A DNA stretch of 64,000 nt from an uncultured Bacilli bacterium (lineage in GTDB: Bacteria > Bacillota_I > Bacilli_A > RF39 > UBA660), in contig CAKPDH010000003.1 of NCBI GenBank assembly GCA_934148845.1, positions 62,001-126,000 of the forward strand, read 5' to 3'. Each line of letters starts with the position of its first letter. The first letter of the stretch is position 1. Position numbers and translations under genes: made by a program. A model generated the notes under the pieces. It was not told the origin of the DNA. It made no database searches and saw only the letters and a program-made list of their open reading frames with translations. Below are positions 43,832 through 52,965 of this stretch, one piece after another.

Positions 43832-45016
43832 ATGCAGGATAGTATATTTGAAGGAATGGATTTTGGCCCTTTAACAGAATACTTGAATAATGATGATATT
43901 ACTGATATTTCGTATAGTAATAATGGACAAGTATGGTTAAAGACATTATCTAAGGGGATATTTAGAGTTGATAATCCGGCTATAAATAATGCATTTATGG
44001 AAAAGCTTGCCTTTCAATGTTCAAATGTAATGGGTAAAAGTTTTAATGCAGCCCATCCGTTCCTAGACAGTGAAAGTGCGGAATTACGTATGAATTTTGT
44101 ACATGATTCTATAGCAAAAAATGGTATAGCCTGCGTTATACGTAAAACCCCAGCAAAAATTAGACTTGAAAAGAAAAAAATATTAAAAGAAAAGTATGTA
44201 ACTGAAGATATACTTGATATGTTAATAACTTGTGTTCATGGACATTGTAATATAATTGTTTGTGGAGAAACAGGTAGTGGTAAAACAGAATTTGTTAAAT
44301 ATCTTGCTTCAAATACATATGAAAATGAAAAAATAATAACAATAGAAGATACATTAGAGCTTCACTTAGACAAAATATATCCAAATAGAGATATTGTAGC
44401 TATGAAAACTAATAACATAGCAAGTTATTCTGATGTACTTGTAACTTGTATGAGACAAAATCCTAAATGGATTTTATTATCAGAAGTACGTAGTGCAGAA
44501 GCTGTTATGGCTGTTAGAAACTCAATTTCATCAGGACATTATATTTTATCTACAATACACGCAGATAAGGCTTCTTCAATACCTAATCGTATGTATAGTT
44601 TACTTGAAACTAATCAGGATATAGAACAATTTTTAAAATCTATTTATAGATATATCCAAATTGGTGTATATATAAGAGGATATATGAGTAAAGAAGAAAA
44701 AAGATTTGTAAGAGAAATTGCAGAAGTTACTGAGTTTTATGTAACTGAAGATAATGAGGCTAAATATAATACTATTTATAAAAAAACTCCAGATGGAGTT
44801 GTGTATAGGAGAAATCCAAGCAAATACTTAATTGAATATCTAGAAGCTCAAGGAGTTAAACTACCTAATAATTTTATTAGGGAAGATTTACCAAATCCTG
44901 GTGATGAAGCTAAAAAAGAAAGCATGGATGACTATATGCGTGATATAAGTAGTAATCAAGTATTAGAAAAAAATACTACTAATAATAAAAAAAATGATGA
45001 AATTATATTTGGATAG
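43832..45016 (+). CDS. tadA: TadA/CpaF-type secretion ATPase (VirB11 superfamily)
   Basis: 394 residues. The Walker A motif GETGSGKT is at about 145-152, followed by the Asp box ITIEDTLELH, then ILLSEVRSAEA (Walker B region) and STIHADKASSIPNR with the His box. The N-terminal domain, with LNNDDITDISYSNNGQVW, is typical of CpaF/TadA. It powers assembly or retraction of a pilus at the inner face of the membrane. It lies between CpaB and the TadB/TadC pair, the standard Tad order. The family is also related to VirB11 of type IV secretion. Confidence 0.9.
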   Translation: MQDSIFEGMDFGPLTEYLNNDDITDISYSNNGQVWLKTLSKGIFRVDNPAINNAFMEKLAFQCSNVMGKSFNAAHPFLDSESAELRMNFVHDSIAKNGIACVIRKTPAKIRLEKKKILKEKYVTEDILDMLITCVHGHCNIIVCGETGSGKTEFVKYLASNTYENEKIITIEDTLELHLDKIYPNRDIVAMKTNNIASYSDVLVTCMRQNPKWILLSEVRSAEAVMAVRNSISSGHYILSTIHADKASSIPNRMYSLLETNQDIEQFLKSIYRYIQIGVYIRGYMSKEEKRFVREIAEVTEFYVTEDNEAKYNTIYKKTPDGVVYRRNPSKYLIEYLEAQGVKLPNNFIREDLPNPGDEAKKESMDDYMRDISSNQVLEKNTTNNKKNDEIIFG

Positions 45017-45028
45017 GAGGTATAAATT

Positions 45029-45931
45029 ATGAATACTGTTTTACTTTTTGTAATTGTATCTGCAATACTTATATTTGTAATTATATATAGAAGTAGTGCA
45101 GGAACTGAAACTTATGAGTTTGTAAAAACTCAAGGTAGAAGACTATATAGTAAAGTTTCTCCATATACTTATAAAGAAATAAAGAAGAAAATAAGAGAAA
45201 TGAAACAGGATTATACTGTTCAACAATATATTTTACACATTGTTATATTTGCAATAGGCGCAGGAGGTATAACTTATTTGTACTTTTATAGCATAATTAT
45301 TTCAATAATATATGCTTTAATAGCAGTAGCGCTTGTACCTTATATTAACTATTTAAGATGTAAAAGAATATATAGTGAATTTATTTTTGAACAAATCCAA
45401 GTATATACTACTAATACCATTATGGAATTTGCAACTACTCAAAGCTTTGTAAAAGCTCTTGAGGGTGTTAATTCATCAGGAGTATTAGAAGATCCATTAA
45501 AACATGATGTTCAGGTAATGATTGATATGGCTTATGAAAATGGTACAATAAATCAATCACTTGAATATATGAATTCTAAATATGATTTTTATATGGTAAG
45601 AAACATGCATCAACTATTTTTACAAATTACTAATGAGGGTTCTAAAGATGCTAGTGATTCACTTGAAAATATGTCAAATGATATAGATACACTTGTTGAA
45701 GGAGTGTATAGGGATAGAATCGATAGGGAAGCATTTTATAAAAAATTTCTTAGATTTGGATTAATACTTTACTTAATGATAGGTGTAATACAACTTATGT
45801 TAGGTGAAACATATCAAGTAATGCTTAAACTATGGTATGCTCAGCTTTTATTACATATTATCGTAATAGTAAATACATTTTTCTTAATGTCTGGAACCAA
45901 ATTTTATAATGAGAATGTAGGTGCCGAATGA
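45029..45931 (+). CDS. tadB: TadB-like type II/IV secretion platform protein
   Basis: 300 residues. An N-terminal helix (about 3-20) is followed by a cytosolic stretch, two central helices (about 70-115) and two C-terminal helices (about 245-290), with a long cytosolic helical domain between (FEQIQVYTTNTIMEFATTQSFVKALEG, ENMSNDIDTLVEG). That layout matches the T2SSF platform domain of TadB. It overlaps TadC by 4 bases. The GGAGG site is 8 bases from the ATG. Confidence 0.75.
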   Translation: MNTVLLFVIVSAILIFVIIYRSSAGTETYEFVKTQGRRLYSKVSPYTYKEIKKKIREMKQDYTVQQYILHIVIFAIGAGGITYLYFYSIIISIIYALIAVALVPYINYLRCKRIYSEFIFEQIQVYTTNTIMEFATTQSFVKALEGVNSSGVLEDPLKHDVQVMIDMAYENGTINQSLEYMNSKYDFYMVRNMHQLFLQITNEGSKDASDSLENMSNDIDTLVEGVYRDRIDREAFYKKFLRFGLILYLMIGVIQLMLGETYQVMLKLWYAQLLLHIIVIVNTFFLMSGTKFYNENVGAE

Positions 45932-46728
45932 GTATCTGGTTTTATGTACTTATCGCTGCAATTTTTATATTTGTAGTATGTTATAATAATATTATTAATG
46001 TAAAAACTATAATAACTCAAGTAAATCCTATCTTACTTAAGTTTATGGAAAAAGACTATGAATTTTTATTAAGAGTAAAATATGGTGAAGCAGAATATGA
46101 TATAAATTATTTATTTGGAATACGAATAAGAAATGGTATTATAACTAGTGCTGCTTTAATTCTTTTATTAATAGCAGCAGGCTATATGAGCTATATATTT
46201 GTTTTAGCATCATTAATTGCAGGCTTTCTGGCATTTAAAAGTAGTTATTTTACATTAAAAAATTATTACAAAGTAAGACTAAATTATATAAGCTCTATGT
46301 TACCATATTTCTTGAAAAGCTTAGAAATATTAGTACAACATTATACAGTACCAGTAGCTTTATCAAGAAGTATTGATACCGCGCCAGAAATATTTAGACC
46401 AGGATTAAAACGTTTAGTAGCAAAAATAGACTCAGGTGATTCATCAATACAACCATATGTTGACTTTGCTAATGAATATCCTGTTAGAGATTCTATGAGA
46501 ATGATGAGATTATTATATCGTTTAGGACTTGGTACTAATCAAGATAAACATGAGCAAATAATGATGTTTTCAAGAACAGTATCATCACTTCAAAATAAAG
46601 CAAGAGAAATAAAATATAAAAATAGACTTGAATCTTTTGAAAAAAGAACAATGGTTATGTTATTTGTAACAGGTGGTGGAGTATTACTTGTATTATTCCT
46701 ATCAATGACACTAATGATGCAAATATAA
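45928..46728 (+). CDS. tadC: TadC-like platform protein
   Basis: 266 residues, with a start that overlaps the TadB stop (ATGA). It has one N-terminal helix, two central helices (about 70-110), a cytosolic domain (LPYFLKSLEILVQHYTVPVALSRS, LRMMRLLYRLG-like) and a last C-terminal helix (about 243-262). The pairing and topology match TadC. Together with TadB it forms the inner-membrane platform of a Tad pilus. Confidence 0.7.
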   Translation: MSIWFYVLIAAIFIFVVCYNNIINVKTIITQVNPILLKFMEKDYEFLLRVKYGEAEYDINYLFGIRIRNGIITSAALILLLIAAGYMSYIFVLASLIAGFLAFKSSYFTLKNYYKVRLNYISSMLPYFLKSLEILVQHYTVPVALSRSIDTAPEIFRPGLKRLVAKIDSGDSSIQPYVDFANEYPVRDSMRMMRLLYRLGLGTNQDKHEQIMMFSRTVSSLQNKAREIKYKNRLESFEKRTMVMLFVTGGGVLLVLFLSMTLMMQI

Positions 46729-46747
46729 TAAAAAAAACTAAAAAATG

Positions 46748-46777
46748 TTGAAAAATAAAACAAAAATATGATATACT
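46748..46777 (+). promoter_or_regulatory. Promoter of the pilin-like gene
   Basis: TTGAAA (46748-46753), an 18-base spacer, TATACT (46772-46777) with extended -10 TG. A dedicated promoter fits high expression of a major pilin. Confidence 0.6.
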
Positions 46778-46812
46778 AAAAGTGTAATATTATAAAGGTA
46801 GGTGATATATAA

Positions 46813-47064
46813 ATGAAAGAAGCAGCAGGAGAAGCTAACATGACAGTAATTACAATAGTATTAATAGCAATCGTACTTGCAGTTGGTACACTTATTGTAA
46901 ATACAATGATGAAAAATACAAAAAATAGTAGTGCTTGTTCAGCATGTGGCGGTTCTTGGAAGGGAGGTAAATGTATTGATCCTGATAATAGTAATAATCT
47001 TATTGATTATACGTCTTGTTTATCAGGTGACCCTGCAAAACCAGCCCCAACACCAACACCTTAG
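46813..47064 (+). CDS. Small pilin-like protein with cysteine-rich C-terminus
   Basis: 83 residues. A very short leader (MKEAAGEANM) is followed by one hydrophobic helix (about 11-31: TVITIVLIAIVLAVGTLIV), then a small outside domain with four cysteines in two pairs (SACSACGG, KCIDPD...TSCL) and a Pro/Thr tail. Its size, single helix and place directly after TadBC suit the major Flp-type pilin. The processing site, probably at the Gly-Glu (GE) near residue 6, is an inference. It has its own promoter and terminator. Confidence 0.6.
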   Translation: MKEAAGEANMTVITIVLIAIVLAVGTLIVNTMMKNTKNSSACSACGGSWKGGKCIDPDNSNNLIDYTSCLSGDPAKPAPTPTP

Positions 47065-47097
47065 TGTTGATGAAGTAAAAAAACTAATGGGTAATGA

Positions 47098-47140
47098 CCA
47101 TAAGAGAGCTAATTTTTAGTTCTCTTTTATTATGGCTTAT
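47098..47140 (+). terminator. Terminator of the pilin-like gene
   Basis: CCATAAGAGAGCTAA pairs with TTAGTTCTCTTTTATTATGG; T-rich sequence follows. A smaller CAACAC / GTGTTG stem lies at the stop codon. Confidence 0.65.
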
Positions 47141-47247
47141 TTTTAAATGTTCTATATAATTAATTTTTTGTATAGAGTTATTTGGACTAAAAGTGATTGA
47201 ATTTCTAAAATTTTTATGATATATTTAATATAGTAAGGAGGATAGAT

Positions 47248-48777
47248 ATGTTTAAGGTAAAAAGAGGTTTTTGGCTGTTTTTGTTTTTAATGTTTTTGCC
47301 TATATTGAATGTATATGCATTTTGTGTAGCTAAAGGTGATTTTGAGTATTGTTTTGATTCTGATGGTACTCAAGTTAGTGGGCCTAAGGGGGAACTTGAT
47401 GATGTTATTTCATATGATGCACAAACTAATACTATAACTTTTAATAATTTTAGTGGTAAATATTTAGAAACTGCAGATAAAAGAAAGTTAAATTTAGTTT
47501 TTAAAGGAAGAAATTTATTTACTGAGTATATTAAAATAAGTGATGATTTAATAAATATTAGTGGTGATGGGGAATTAGTATTAGAAGTAAATGATGAAAT
47601 TAATTCATTAATTGAGCTTTTTGGGTATCAAAATGAGTATGTTGGTAGTTATTCTACAATTAATATTAATGATATTAAAATAACTATAACTGGTAATTTA
47701 AAGTATGATCAAGTAGGTATTGATGCAGTAGGGGATTTAAATTTTAAAAATACTAATATAAATATTTCTAATATAAATACTGGCGTTTTTTTTGGTGGAA
47801 GGTTTTTTGCAGATAATATTGGTTTAAATATATCAAATGTAGATACTGGCATGCTTATATCTGGTACAACTAAGTTAGATGATTCTAATATAAATATTAC
47901 TGATTTTAGTGAGTATGGTATGCATATTAGAACATCTACAATGGAGATGCAAGAGTTAGATATTACTAATAGTAATGTTTTTATAGATGGAAAGTCTAAA
48001 GGTATAGGTGGATTATTATATGTAGGTGAAGAATTTAATCTTATAGATGGTTCATTTTTAATAAAAAATTGTAAGTATGGTATTTTTAGTAATGAAGCTG
48101 AGAATTTAGGCTTTATAAATATTAATGGTAAGTTAGATATTATAGATTCTCTTAGCGCAGCTATTTTACTAAGGGATGAGTCTAATTTTTCATATAATAA
48201 AAATAATATAGAGTTAAGTGGTGATTATGTACTTAGTGATTATATTGATTCTTTATATGGAGCTGGTTTTACTTATGCCAGTGAAAAATTACCATATGGA
48301 TATGATGATTTAGATGGAGAAATGGAAATTGAAATGACCGAGAGTGATTCGGCTAAGGTAGCTAAATCTATAAGCTTTTCTAAAAAGTATAAAGAAAATA
48401 AATTGCTTGAGCAAAGTAAAAATGAATTAAAGGATAAAGATGATCTTACTTTGAGATTTGATTTAGATGTTTCAAAATTTTTATATTTGTATGTGGATGG
48501 TAAGTTATTAAGTAGAGAAAAAGGCGATTATACAGTTAAGTCTGGTAGTACGGTTGTTACTATTTCTAATAAATATTTGAGTACTATTAAGTCTGGGAAT
48601 CATAATGTGAAAGCAGTATTTTCTGATGGTGTTGCAAGCGCTAATTTTAAAACTAATATAGAAAATCCAAATACAGGAATGAATGATGTAAATATTATTT
48701 TAATTATAATATTTACATTTAGTATACTATCTTATTTATTAATAAGAAGACGTAGTAAATTTCAAAAATCAGTGTAA
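47248..48777 (+). CDS. Sortase-anchored surface protein with beta-helix and NPNTG signal
   Basis: 509 residues: a signal peptide (about 1-24), then repetitive short strands rich in Asn, Ile and Asp (INISNINTGVFFGGRF, ITDFSEYGMHIRT) typical of a right-handed beta-helix (about 60-330), then an X2-like Ig segment (DLDVSKFLYLYVDGKLL). The C-terminus has NPNTG near residue 474, a hydrophobic helix and RRRSK, i.e. a cell-wall sorting signal with NPxTG in place of LPxTG. Such motifs are used by class B sortases. The adjacent gene encodes one, which supports the pairing. Confidence 0.8.
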   Translation: MFKVKRGFWLFLFLMFLPILNVYAFCVAKGDFEYCFDSDGTQVSGPKGELDDVISYDAQTNTITFNNFSGKYLETADKRKLNLVFKGRNLFTEYIKISDDLINISGDGELVLEVNDEINSLIELFGYQNEYVGSYSTININDIKITITGNLKYDQVGIDAVGDLNFKNTNINISNINTGVFFGGRFFADNIGLNISNVDTGMLISGTTKLDDSNINITDFSEYGMHIRTSTMEMQELDITNSNVFIDGKSKGIGGLLYVGEEFNLIDGSFLIKNCKYGIFSNEAENLGFININGKLDIIDSLSAAILLRDESNFSYNKNNIELSGDYVLSDYIDSLYGAGFTYASEKLPYGYDDLDGEMEIEMTESDSAKVAKSISFSKKYKENKLLEQSKNELKDKDDLTLRFDLDVSKFLYLYVDGKLLSREKGDYTVKSGSTVVTISNKYLSTIKSGNHNVKAVFSDGVASANFKTNIENPNTGMNDVNIILIIIFTFSILSYLLIRRRSKFQKSV

Positions 48778-48803
48778 AGCTTCAATATTTTGAAGCTTTT
48801 CTA
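48776..48803 (+). terminator. Terminator between surface protein and sortase
   Basis: AAAGCTTCAA, loop TATT, TTGAAGCTTT, then TCT; the stem begins in the stop codon. Only 13 bases remain before the next start, which has its own GGTGG site, so read-through is likely. Confidence 0.7.
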
Positions 48804-48815
48804 ATAGGTGGTAAA

Positions 48816-50390
48816 ATGAGTAATAAGATTAAAATTATAGTAAAGAATAATGATATTATATTTTCTTTATATAATAGAAATATAAATGATGAAAATTTAA
48901 ATAATACTAATATAATTGATATAAAAAACTTAAAGTTTACATCTGAATATATAAGTAATAATTTAGATTTAATGTCTTCTTTTTTAAATTTAATTGTATT
49001 AAAAAATAATATAACTAAATTAGTTATAACTGATTTAGAAGTAGCGCCTATAATAATTAAATTATCTTATAATATAAATATTCATAGATTAATTTTTACT
49101 CAAGATATTGAGTTAAATTATACTATATCAGATGCTTTACTTAAAAATAGTAATTTAACTTATATAGAGTGTTATAGTATGCCTAAAGTTATGTTTAATA
49201 GATTTAATTCTTCTATTGTTGAAACGAGATGTAAAGTACCGTTTACAAGCAATTTTATGAAATATAATAATATTAATACTTATTCTAAGCTATGTAATAT
49301 AGATAGAATAATAATTGATAGTTATTTAACTAAGAATGACTTAGATGATATTATTTATTTTTTTAGTGTAAATAGAAGTGTTAAAAGAATTATAATAAAA
49401 GGATATAAAAGGAATAATTTAATAGTTTTTTTACAAATGATTGATAAATATAAATTAAAACATATTAAAATTATATTAGTTGAAGATTCCCTCGTTTTAA
49501 AAGATCTTACTAATGATATGGAACTTTTTACTAAATTAAGTAAAAAATATAATGTAAGTATTAAAATTAAGTATTCGGATTCTTATAAGAATAAAAACAA
49601 ATTTAAAGAATTATGTATTATAATAATTAAATTAACTTTACTATTATTAATTTTGGTAGTGATTATTTTAATGCTATTTAAAAAAAATACGATAAAAAAT
49701 GATAATAAGGGAATTGAAGATAATTTGAAAATAATAGATGAAGTAGTAAGTGATAATTCTAATATAAGTGATAATACGAATTCTTCAAGTTCTAATTTAT
49801 ATACTAGTCCCTATTATACTAAGTATGATAATGTGTATTCTAAATTGAAAGAAATAAATAACGATACTGTTGGATGGATTAAAGTTAAAAATACTAAAGT
49901 AGATTATCCTGTCGTACAAGGTAGTGATAATGAGTATTATCTAGATCATGCTTTTAATAAAACTAAAAATGGCGCAGGATGGATATTTGCTGATTATAGA
50001 AATAATTTAGATAGTTTAGATGATTTAGATGATAATACTATTATATATGGTCATGATATACAAAAGAATTTTCTTATGTTTGGTTCACTTGAATTTTTAC
50101 TAACTGATGCTTGGAATAGTGATTTAAATAATTTAGATATAACTTTTAATATAAGAGGTAATGATGTTATATTTAAGATATTTTCAGTGTATACAATTGA
50201 TAAAACTAGTGATTATTTAGTAACTAATTTTTTAAATAAAGAAGATTATAAAAAATTTATTTTAATGATAAAAAATAGGAGTATTAAAGATTTTAATGTA
50301 GATATAGATGTATACTCTAAAATACTCACATTATCAACTTGTTATAAGACTGATTCAAAAAGATTAGTAGTGCATGCAAAAAAAATGTAA
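48816..50390 (+). CDS. Class B sortase with a large cytosolic N-terminal domain
   Basis: 524 residues. The C-terminal about 195 residues are a class B-type sortase: VGWIKVKNTKVDYPVVQG, YYLDHAFN, IIYGHD (His), LTLSTCYKTD (Cys) and KRLVVHA (Arg). A transmembrane helix lies near residues 270-290. The preceding about 265 residues are unlike any usual sortase leader: repeated alpha-beta units (ITKLVITDLEVAPIIIKLSY, KRIIIKGYKRNNLIVFL) that are predicted cytosolic from topology. This domain may sense or organise the locus. It likely anchors the NPNTG protein encoded just upstream. Confidence 0.8.
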   Translation: MSNKIKIIVKNNDIIFSLYNRNINDENLNNTNIIDIKNLKFTSEYISNNLDLMSSFLNLIVLKNNITKLVITDLEVAPIIIKLSYNINIHRLIFTQDIELNYTISDALLKNSNLTYIECYSMPKVMFNRFNSSIVETRCKVPFTSNFMKYNNINTYSKLCNIDRIIIDSYLTKNDLDDIIYFFSVNRSVKRIIIKGYKRNNLIVFLQMIDKYKLKHIKIILVEDSLVLKDLTNDMELFTKLSKKYNVSIKIKYSDSYKNKNKFKELCIIIIKLTLLLLILVVIILMLFKKNTIKNDNKGIEDNLKIIDEVVSDNSNISDNTNSSSSNLYTSPYYTKYDNVYSKLKEINNDTVGWIKVKNTKVDYPVVQGSDNEYYLDHAFNKTKNGAGWIFADYRNNLDSLDDLDDNTIIYGHDIQKNFLMFGSLEFLLTDAWNSDLNNLDITFNIRGNDVIFKIFSVYTIDKTSDYLVTNFLNKEDYKKFILMIKNRSIKDFNVDIDVYSKILTLSTCYKTDSKRLVVHAKKM

Positions 50391-50406
50391 TTGTTACATT
50401 TTTTTA
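50380..50406 (+). terminator. Terminator of the sortase gene
   Basis: AAAAAATGTAA, loop TTG, TTACATTTTTT; the stop codon is in the stem. Confidence 0.75.
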
Positions 50407-50418
50407 AATATACGATGA

Positions 50419-50446
50419 TTGACATTTTTAATAGTTATGATATACT
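50419..50446 (+). promoter_or_regulatory. Promoter of the TadE/TadZ block
   Basis: TTGACA (50419-50424), a 16-base spacer, TATACT (50441-50446) with extended -10 TG. It is the best -35 in the window. Confidence 0.65.
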
Positions 50447-50475
50447 TATAATAGTAAAAGTAGGTGATTATACAT

Positions 50476-50976
50476 ATGCATGAGAGTCTTGGATATTCGG
50501 TAATTTTTAATATAGTAATTGTATTTGTTGTAATTATTTTTGTATTTATAGGATCTGTTTTAGTTTATTTTAAAAGTAATAAAGTAAGTAATGTTATAGC
50601 TGATTCAATTGAAAAATATTCTGGATATAATAAGTTATCTATAGAAGAAATAAATAAAAACATGAGTAATCTTGGATATAATAAAATGAAAATTAAGTGT
50701 GAAAACTTGAGTGAAGATGATAAATGTAAAGTAGAGGAAGGTAATCAATTACTTAATGATGGCTCAGATGGATATTGTGTATATTTTTGTCAGACTACAA
50801 AAGAAGTAGAAAAACAAAATGAAAGTGGAAATATAGTTAAGACTAAAGTATACTATTATTATTATAAAATTAAAACAAATATGATGTTTAAAATACCAAT
50901 AATAAATGATATATTACCACTTCCTATATGGTCAACAACTAATGTTATGTATGATTTTGATGAAAATTTAAAATAG
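50476..50976 (+). CDS. TadE-like pseudopilin 1
   Basis: The ATG at 50476 follows AGGTGAT; an in-frame GTG at 50464 falls inside that site and is rejected. The 166-residue product has an N-terminal helix (about 8-32), then an outside domain with SIEKYSGYNKLSIEEINKNM and conserved Cys pairs (CENLSEDDKC, CVYFC). The downstream gene is a shorter paralogue. The helix-then-domain build without a signal cleavage site fits TadE/TadF minor pilins. Confidence 0.6.
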   Translation: MHESLGYSVIFNIVIVFVVIIFVFIGSVLVYFKSNKVSNVIADSIEKYSGYNKLSIEEINKNMSNLGYNKMKIKCENLSEDDKCKVEEGNQLLNDGSDGYCVYFCQTTKEVEKQNESGNIVKTKVYYYYYKIKTNMMFKIPIINDILPLPIWSTTNVMYDFDENLK

Positions 50977-50993
50977 TAAAGTAAGGTGATTTT

Positions 50994-51434
50994 ATGAAAG
51001 CATCAATAGGCGGAAGTATGCTTTTATATATAGTTTTGTTTTTTGTTTCTGTTGTAATTTTGTTTTTTGTAGGCATAATAGCTTATAATAAAGCTTATAG
51101 AGTTAAAAATAGAATTGTAAATATAATAGAAGAAAATGGTGGATATACAGATGATCTTAAGGCTACAATAGATGGTGAACTTAAAAAATATGGTTATTTG
51201 ACTACAAAGGTTAGTGTAGATTGTAAGAAGGCATCATCACATAGTAATTCTACTTGTGAAAATCTACCTGCTGGTCAATATAAGTATTGTATATGTCATA
51301 CTACTCATAATAGTGGTACAGTTTATGAAGTAATAACTTATACACAGTTTGATATACCACTTATAGGTGGTATATTATCAAACGCAGTACATGGTGAGAC
51401 TAAAACTTTAAGCGTAAATTACGATTATAGATAG
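50994..51434 (+). CDS. TadE-like pseudopilin 2
   Basis: 146 residues with the same plan as the preceding protein: a hydrophobic helix (about 8-30), then RVKNRIVNIIEENGGYTDDLK, which matches NVIADSIEKYSGYNKLSIEE of its neighbour, then Cys-containing strands (CKKASSHSNSTC, CICHTT). It ends IPLIGGILSNAVHGET, comparable to IPIINDILPLPIWSTT. The two are tandem paralogues, 17 bases apart, likely minor pilins that form a pair. Confidence 0.6.
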   Translation: MKASIGGSMLLYIVLFFVSVVILFFVGIIAYNKAYRVKNRIVNIIEENGGYTDDLKATIDGELKKYGYLTTKVSVDCKKASSHSNSTCENLPAGQYKYCICHTTHNSGTVYEVITYTQFDIPLIGGILSNAVHGETKTLSVNYDYR

Positions 51435-51450
51435 AATAGAGGGAAATTTC

Positions 51451-52449
51451 ATGAATGTAATTATATCAAATAAAAATCAAGCGTTGCTAGAAAATTTAGG
51501 TATAGATGTAATTAAAGAGATGAATGGCGAGTTTGAGGTAGACGAAATAATAGCAACTTTTCAAAATTTTTTTTATCAAAGAATGATTTTGGATATAACG
51601 GCTATTAAAAATTACTTGGATATTAGGAATTTACAAAAACTTTCAATTTCTTTAAATATGGAAAAAGTAATATTGCTTTTGGATGGAACTGATGCAACAA
51701 GCAATCCTACATTTTTATCTAATTTAGTATCAATGGGAATATATAATTTTACTAAAAATGTAGAAGGTATTCAGTATCTTTATAATACTCCAAATACTTA
51801 TCGTGATGTAGCACAGTTTCATAACTTGACACAACAAACTACTCAAAGTAATCAACAACAAAGTGTTATGTCTGGTATAAATAATAAAAATAATCCTATA
51901 GCTAATTCTATTTCAGTAGAAGAAAGTGGTGCGACTAGAGTAATAGGTGTAAAAAACTTAACTAAACAATCTGGTGCGACAAGTTTAGTGTATATGATTA
52001 GAAATGTGCTTAAATCTAGATATAAAGTAATTGCTATAGAAGCTGATAAAACTGATTTTACATATTTTAATGATAATACGTTACTTTCTGTTCCAACATC
52101 TGATATTGGAACTGTTATAAAGAGAAATAGCGATATGGATGTTATTGTGATAGATATTAATAATAGTGTGGTAGCTGAAGGCTTTTGTCAAGATGTTCTA
52201 TATCTAATAGAACCTTCAATAATAAAATTACAAAAATTAATGGCACTTAATGCAGTAGCGCTTCAAGGCCTAAAAAATAAAAAAGTTGTATTAAATCAAA
52301 GCTTGTTATCAAATCGTGATGTTGCAAATTTTGAATATGAGGCGAGAGTAAATGTATTTTATAATCTTCCTCCCCTTAATGAAAGAGTAAAAGAACAACC
52401 AGATTTAGCTGCTTTATTAGTAAAATTAGGTTTTAATAAGTTAAGATAA
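51451..52449 (+). CDS. tadZ: TadZ/CpaE-like MinD-family protein with degenerate P-loop
   Basis: 332 residues. An N-terminal receiver-like domain (about 1-110, VILLLDGTDATSNPTFLSNLVSMGIYNF) is followed by a Gln-rich linker (about 128-145) and a MinD/ParA-like domain with VIGVKNLTKQSGATSLVYMI (deviant P-loop, no Lys at the GKT position), VIAIEADKTDF and DVIVIDINN. It thus resembles CpaE/TadZ, which positions Tad pili. The loss of the Walker A Lys suggests that it does not hydrolyse ATP. The P-loop assignment is by eye. Confidence 0.65.
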   Translation: MNVIISNKNQALLENLGIDVIKEMNGEFEVDEIIATFQNFFYQRMILDITAIKNYLDIRNLQKLSISLNMEKVILLLDGTDATSNPTFLSNLVSMGIYNFTKNVEGIQYLYNTPNTYRDVAQFHNLTQQTTQSNQQQSVMSGINNKNNPIANSISVEESGATRVIGVKNLTKQSGATSLVYMIRNVLKSRYKVIAIEADKTDFTYFNDNTLLSVPTSDIGTVIKRNSDMDVIVIDINNSVVAEGFCQDVLYLIEPSIIKLQKLMALNAVALQGLKNKKVVLNQSLLSNRDVANFEYEARVNVFYNLPPLNERVKEQPDLAALLVKLGFNKLR

Positions 52450-52502
52450 TATTGACAATAAAGTCTTTAAACCGTATAATAATTGATAGATGGGTGATAA
52501 AA

Positions 52503-52949
52503 TTGAAAATTAAATTGGCATACAGACTTATGTTTATATTTGTTATATCATTTATGTTAAGTACAAGCGTATTTGCAGAGTGTAAACCAGGAGATATTAA
52601 CTGTTACAATAATTATCCTACTGACACACTTGTAAGCTGTGGTGATGGTATGATTAAAGAAATCCCACCTTTAATACCTAAAGTAACAAGTATAGTTTAT
52701 ACGACTTTTCAAATATTGGTTCCAATATTATTAGTTGTATTTAGTATGTTTGATTTAGTAAAAGCAATTTCTGCACAAAAAGAAGATGATATAAAGAAGG
52801 GTCAAAAACAACTTATTAGAAGAATAATTGCAGGTGTTATTGTGTTCTTTGTATTTGTAATTGTAAAATTTGCTATAAGCATTTTAGCCGATAATAGTGC
52901 TGGCATTATTGACTGTGCGGATTGTTTTATAAGAAATAATTGTAAGTAG
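52503..52949 (+). CDS. VirB2/TrbC-like pilin 1
   Basis: The TTG at 52503, behind GGGTGAT, is preferred; the longer frame from 52452 has no site. 148 residues: a signal peptide ending VFA (about 1-25), a Cys-containing front (CKPGDINC), then the TrbC-type core of two helices (ILVPILLVVFSMFDLVKAIS and RRIIAGVIVFFVFVIVKFAIS) joined by the short cytosolic loop QKEDDIKKGQKQ, and a C-terminal CADCF pair. VirB2-like proteins form the pilus or a membrane pore in type IV secretion. It is the first of three paralogues. Confidence 0.75.
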   Translation: MKIKLAYRLMFIFVISFMLSTSVFAECKPGDINCYNNYPTDTLVSCGDGMIKEIPPLIPKVTSIVYTTFQILVPILLVVFSMFDLVKAISAQKEDDIKKGQKQLIRRIIAGVIVFFVFVIVKFAISILADNSAGIIDCADCFIRNNCK

Positions 52950-52965
52950 ATTAAGGAGGATAAAG

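Noticed and set aside
46931..47119. Second frame overlapping the pilin-like gene
   Set aside because: The pilin-like gene has promoter, ribosome binding site, helix and terminator; this frame has none of these.
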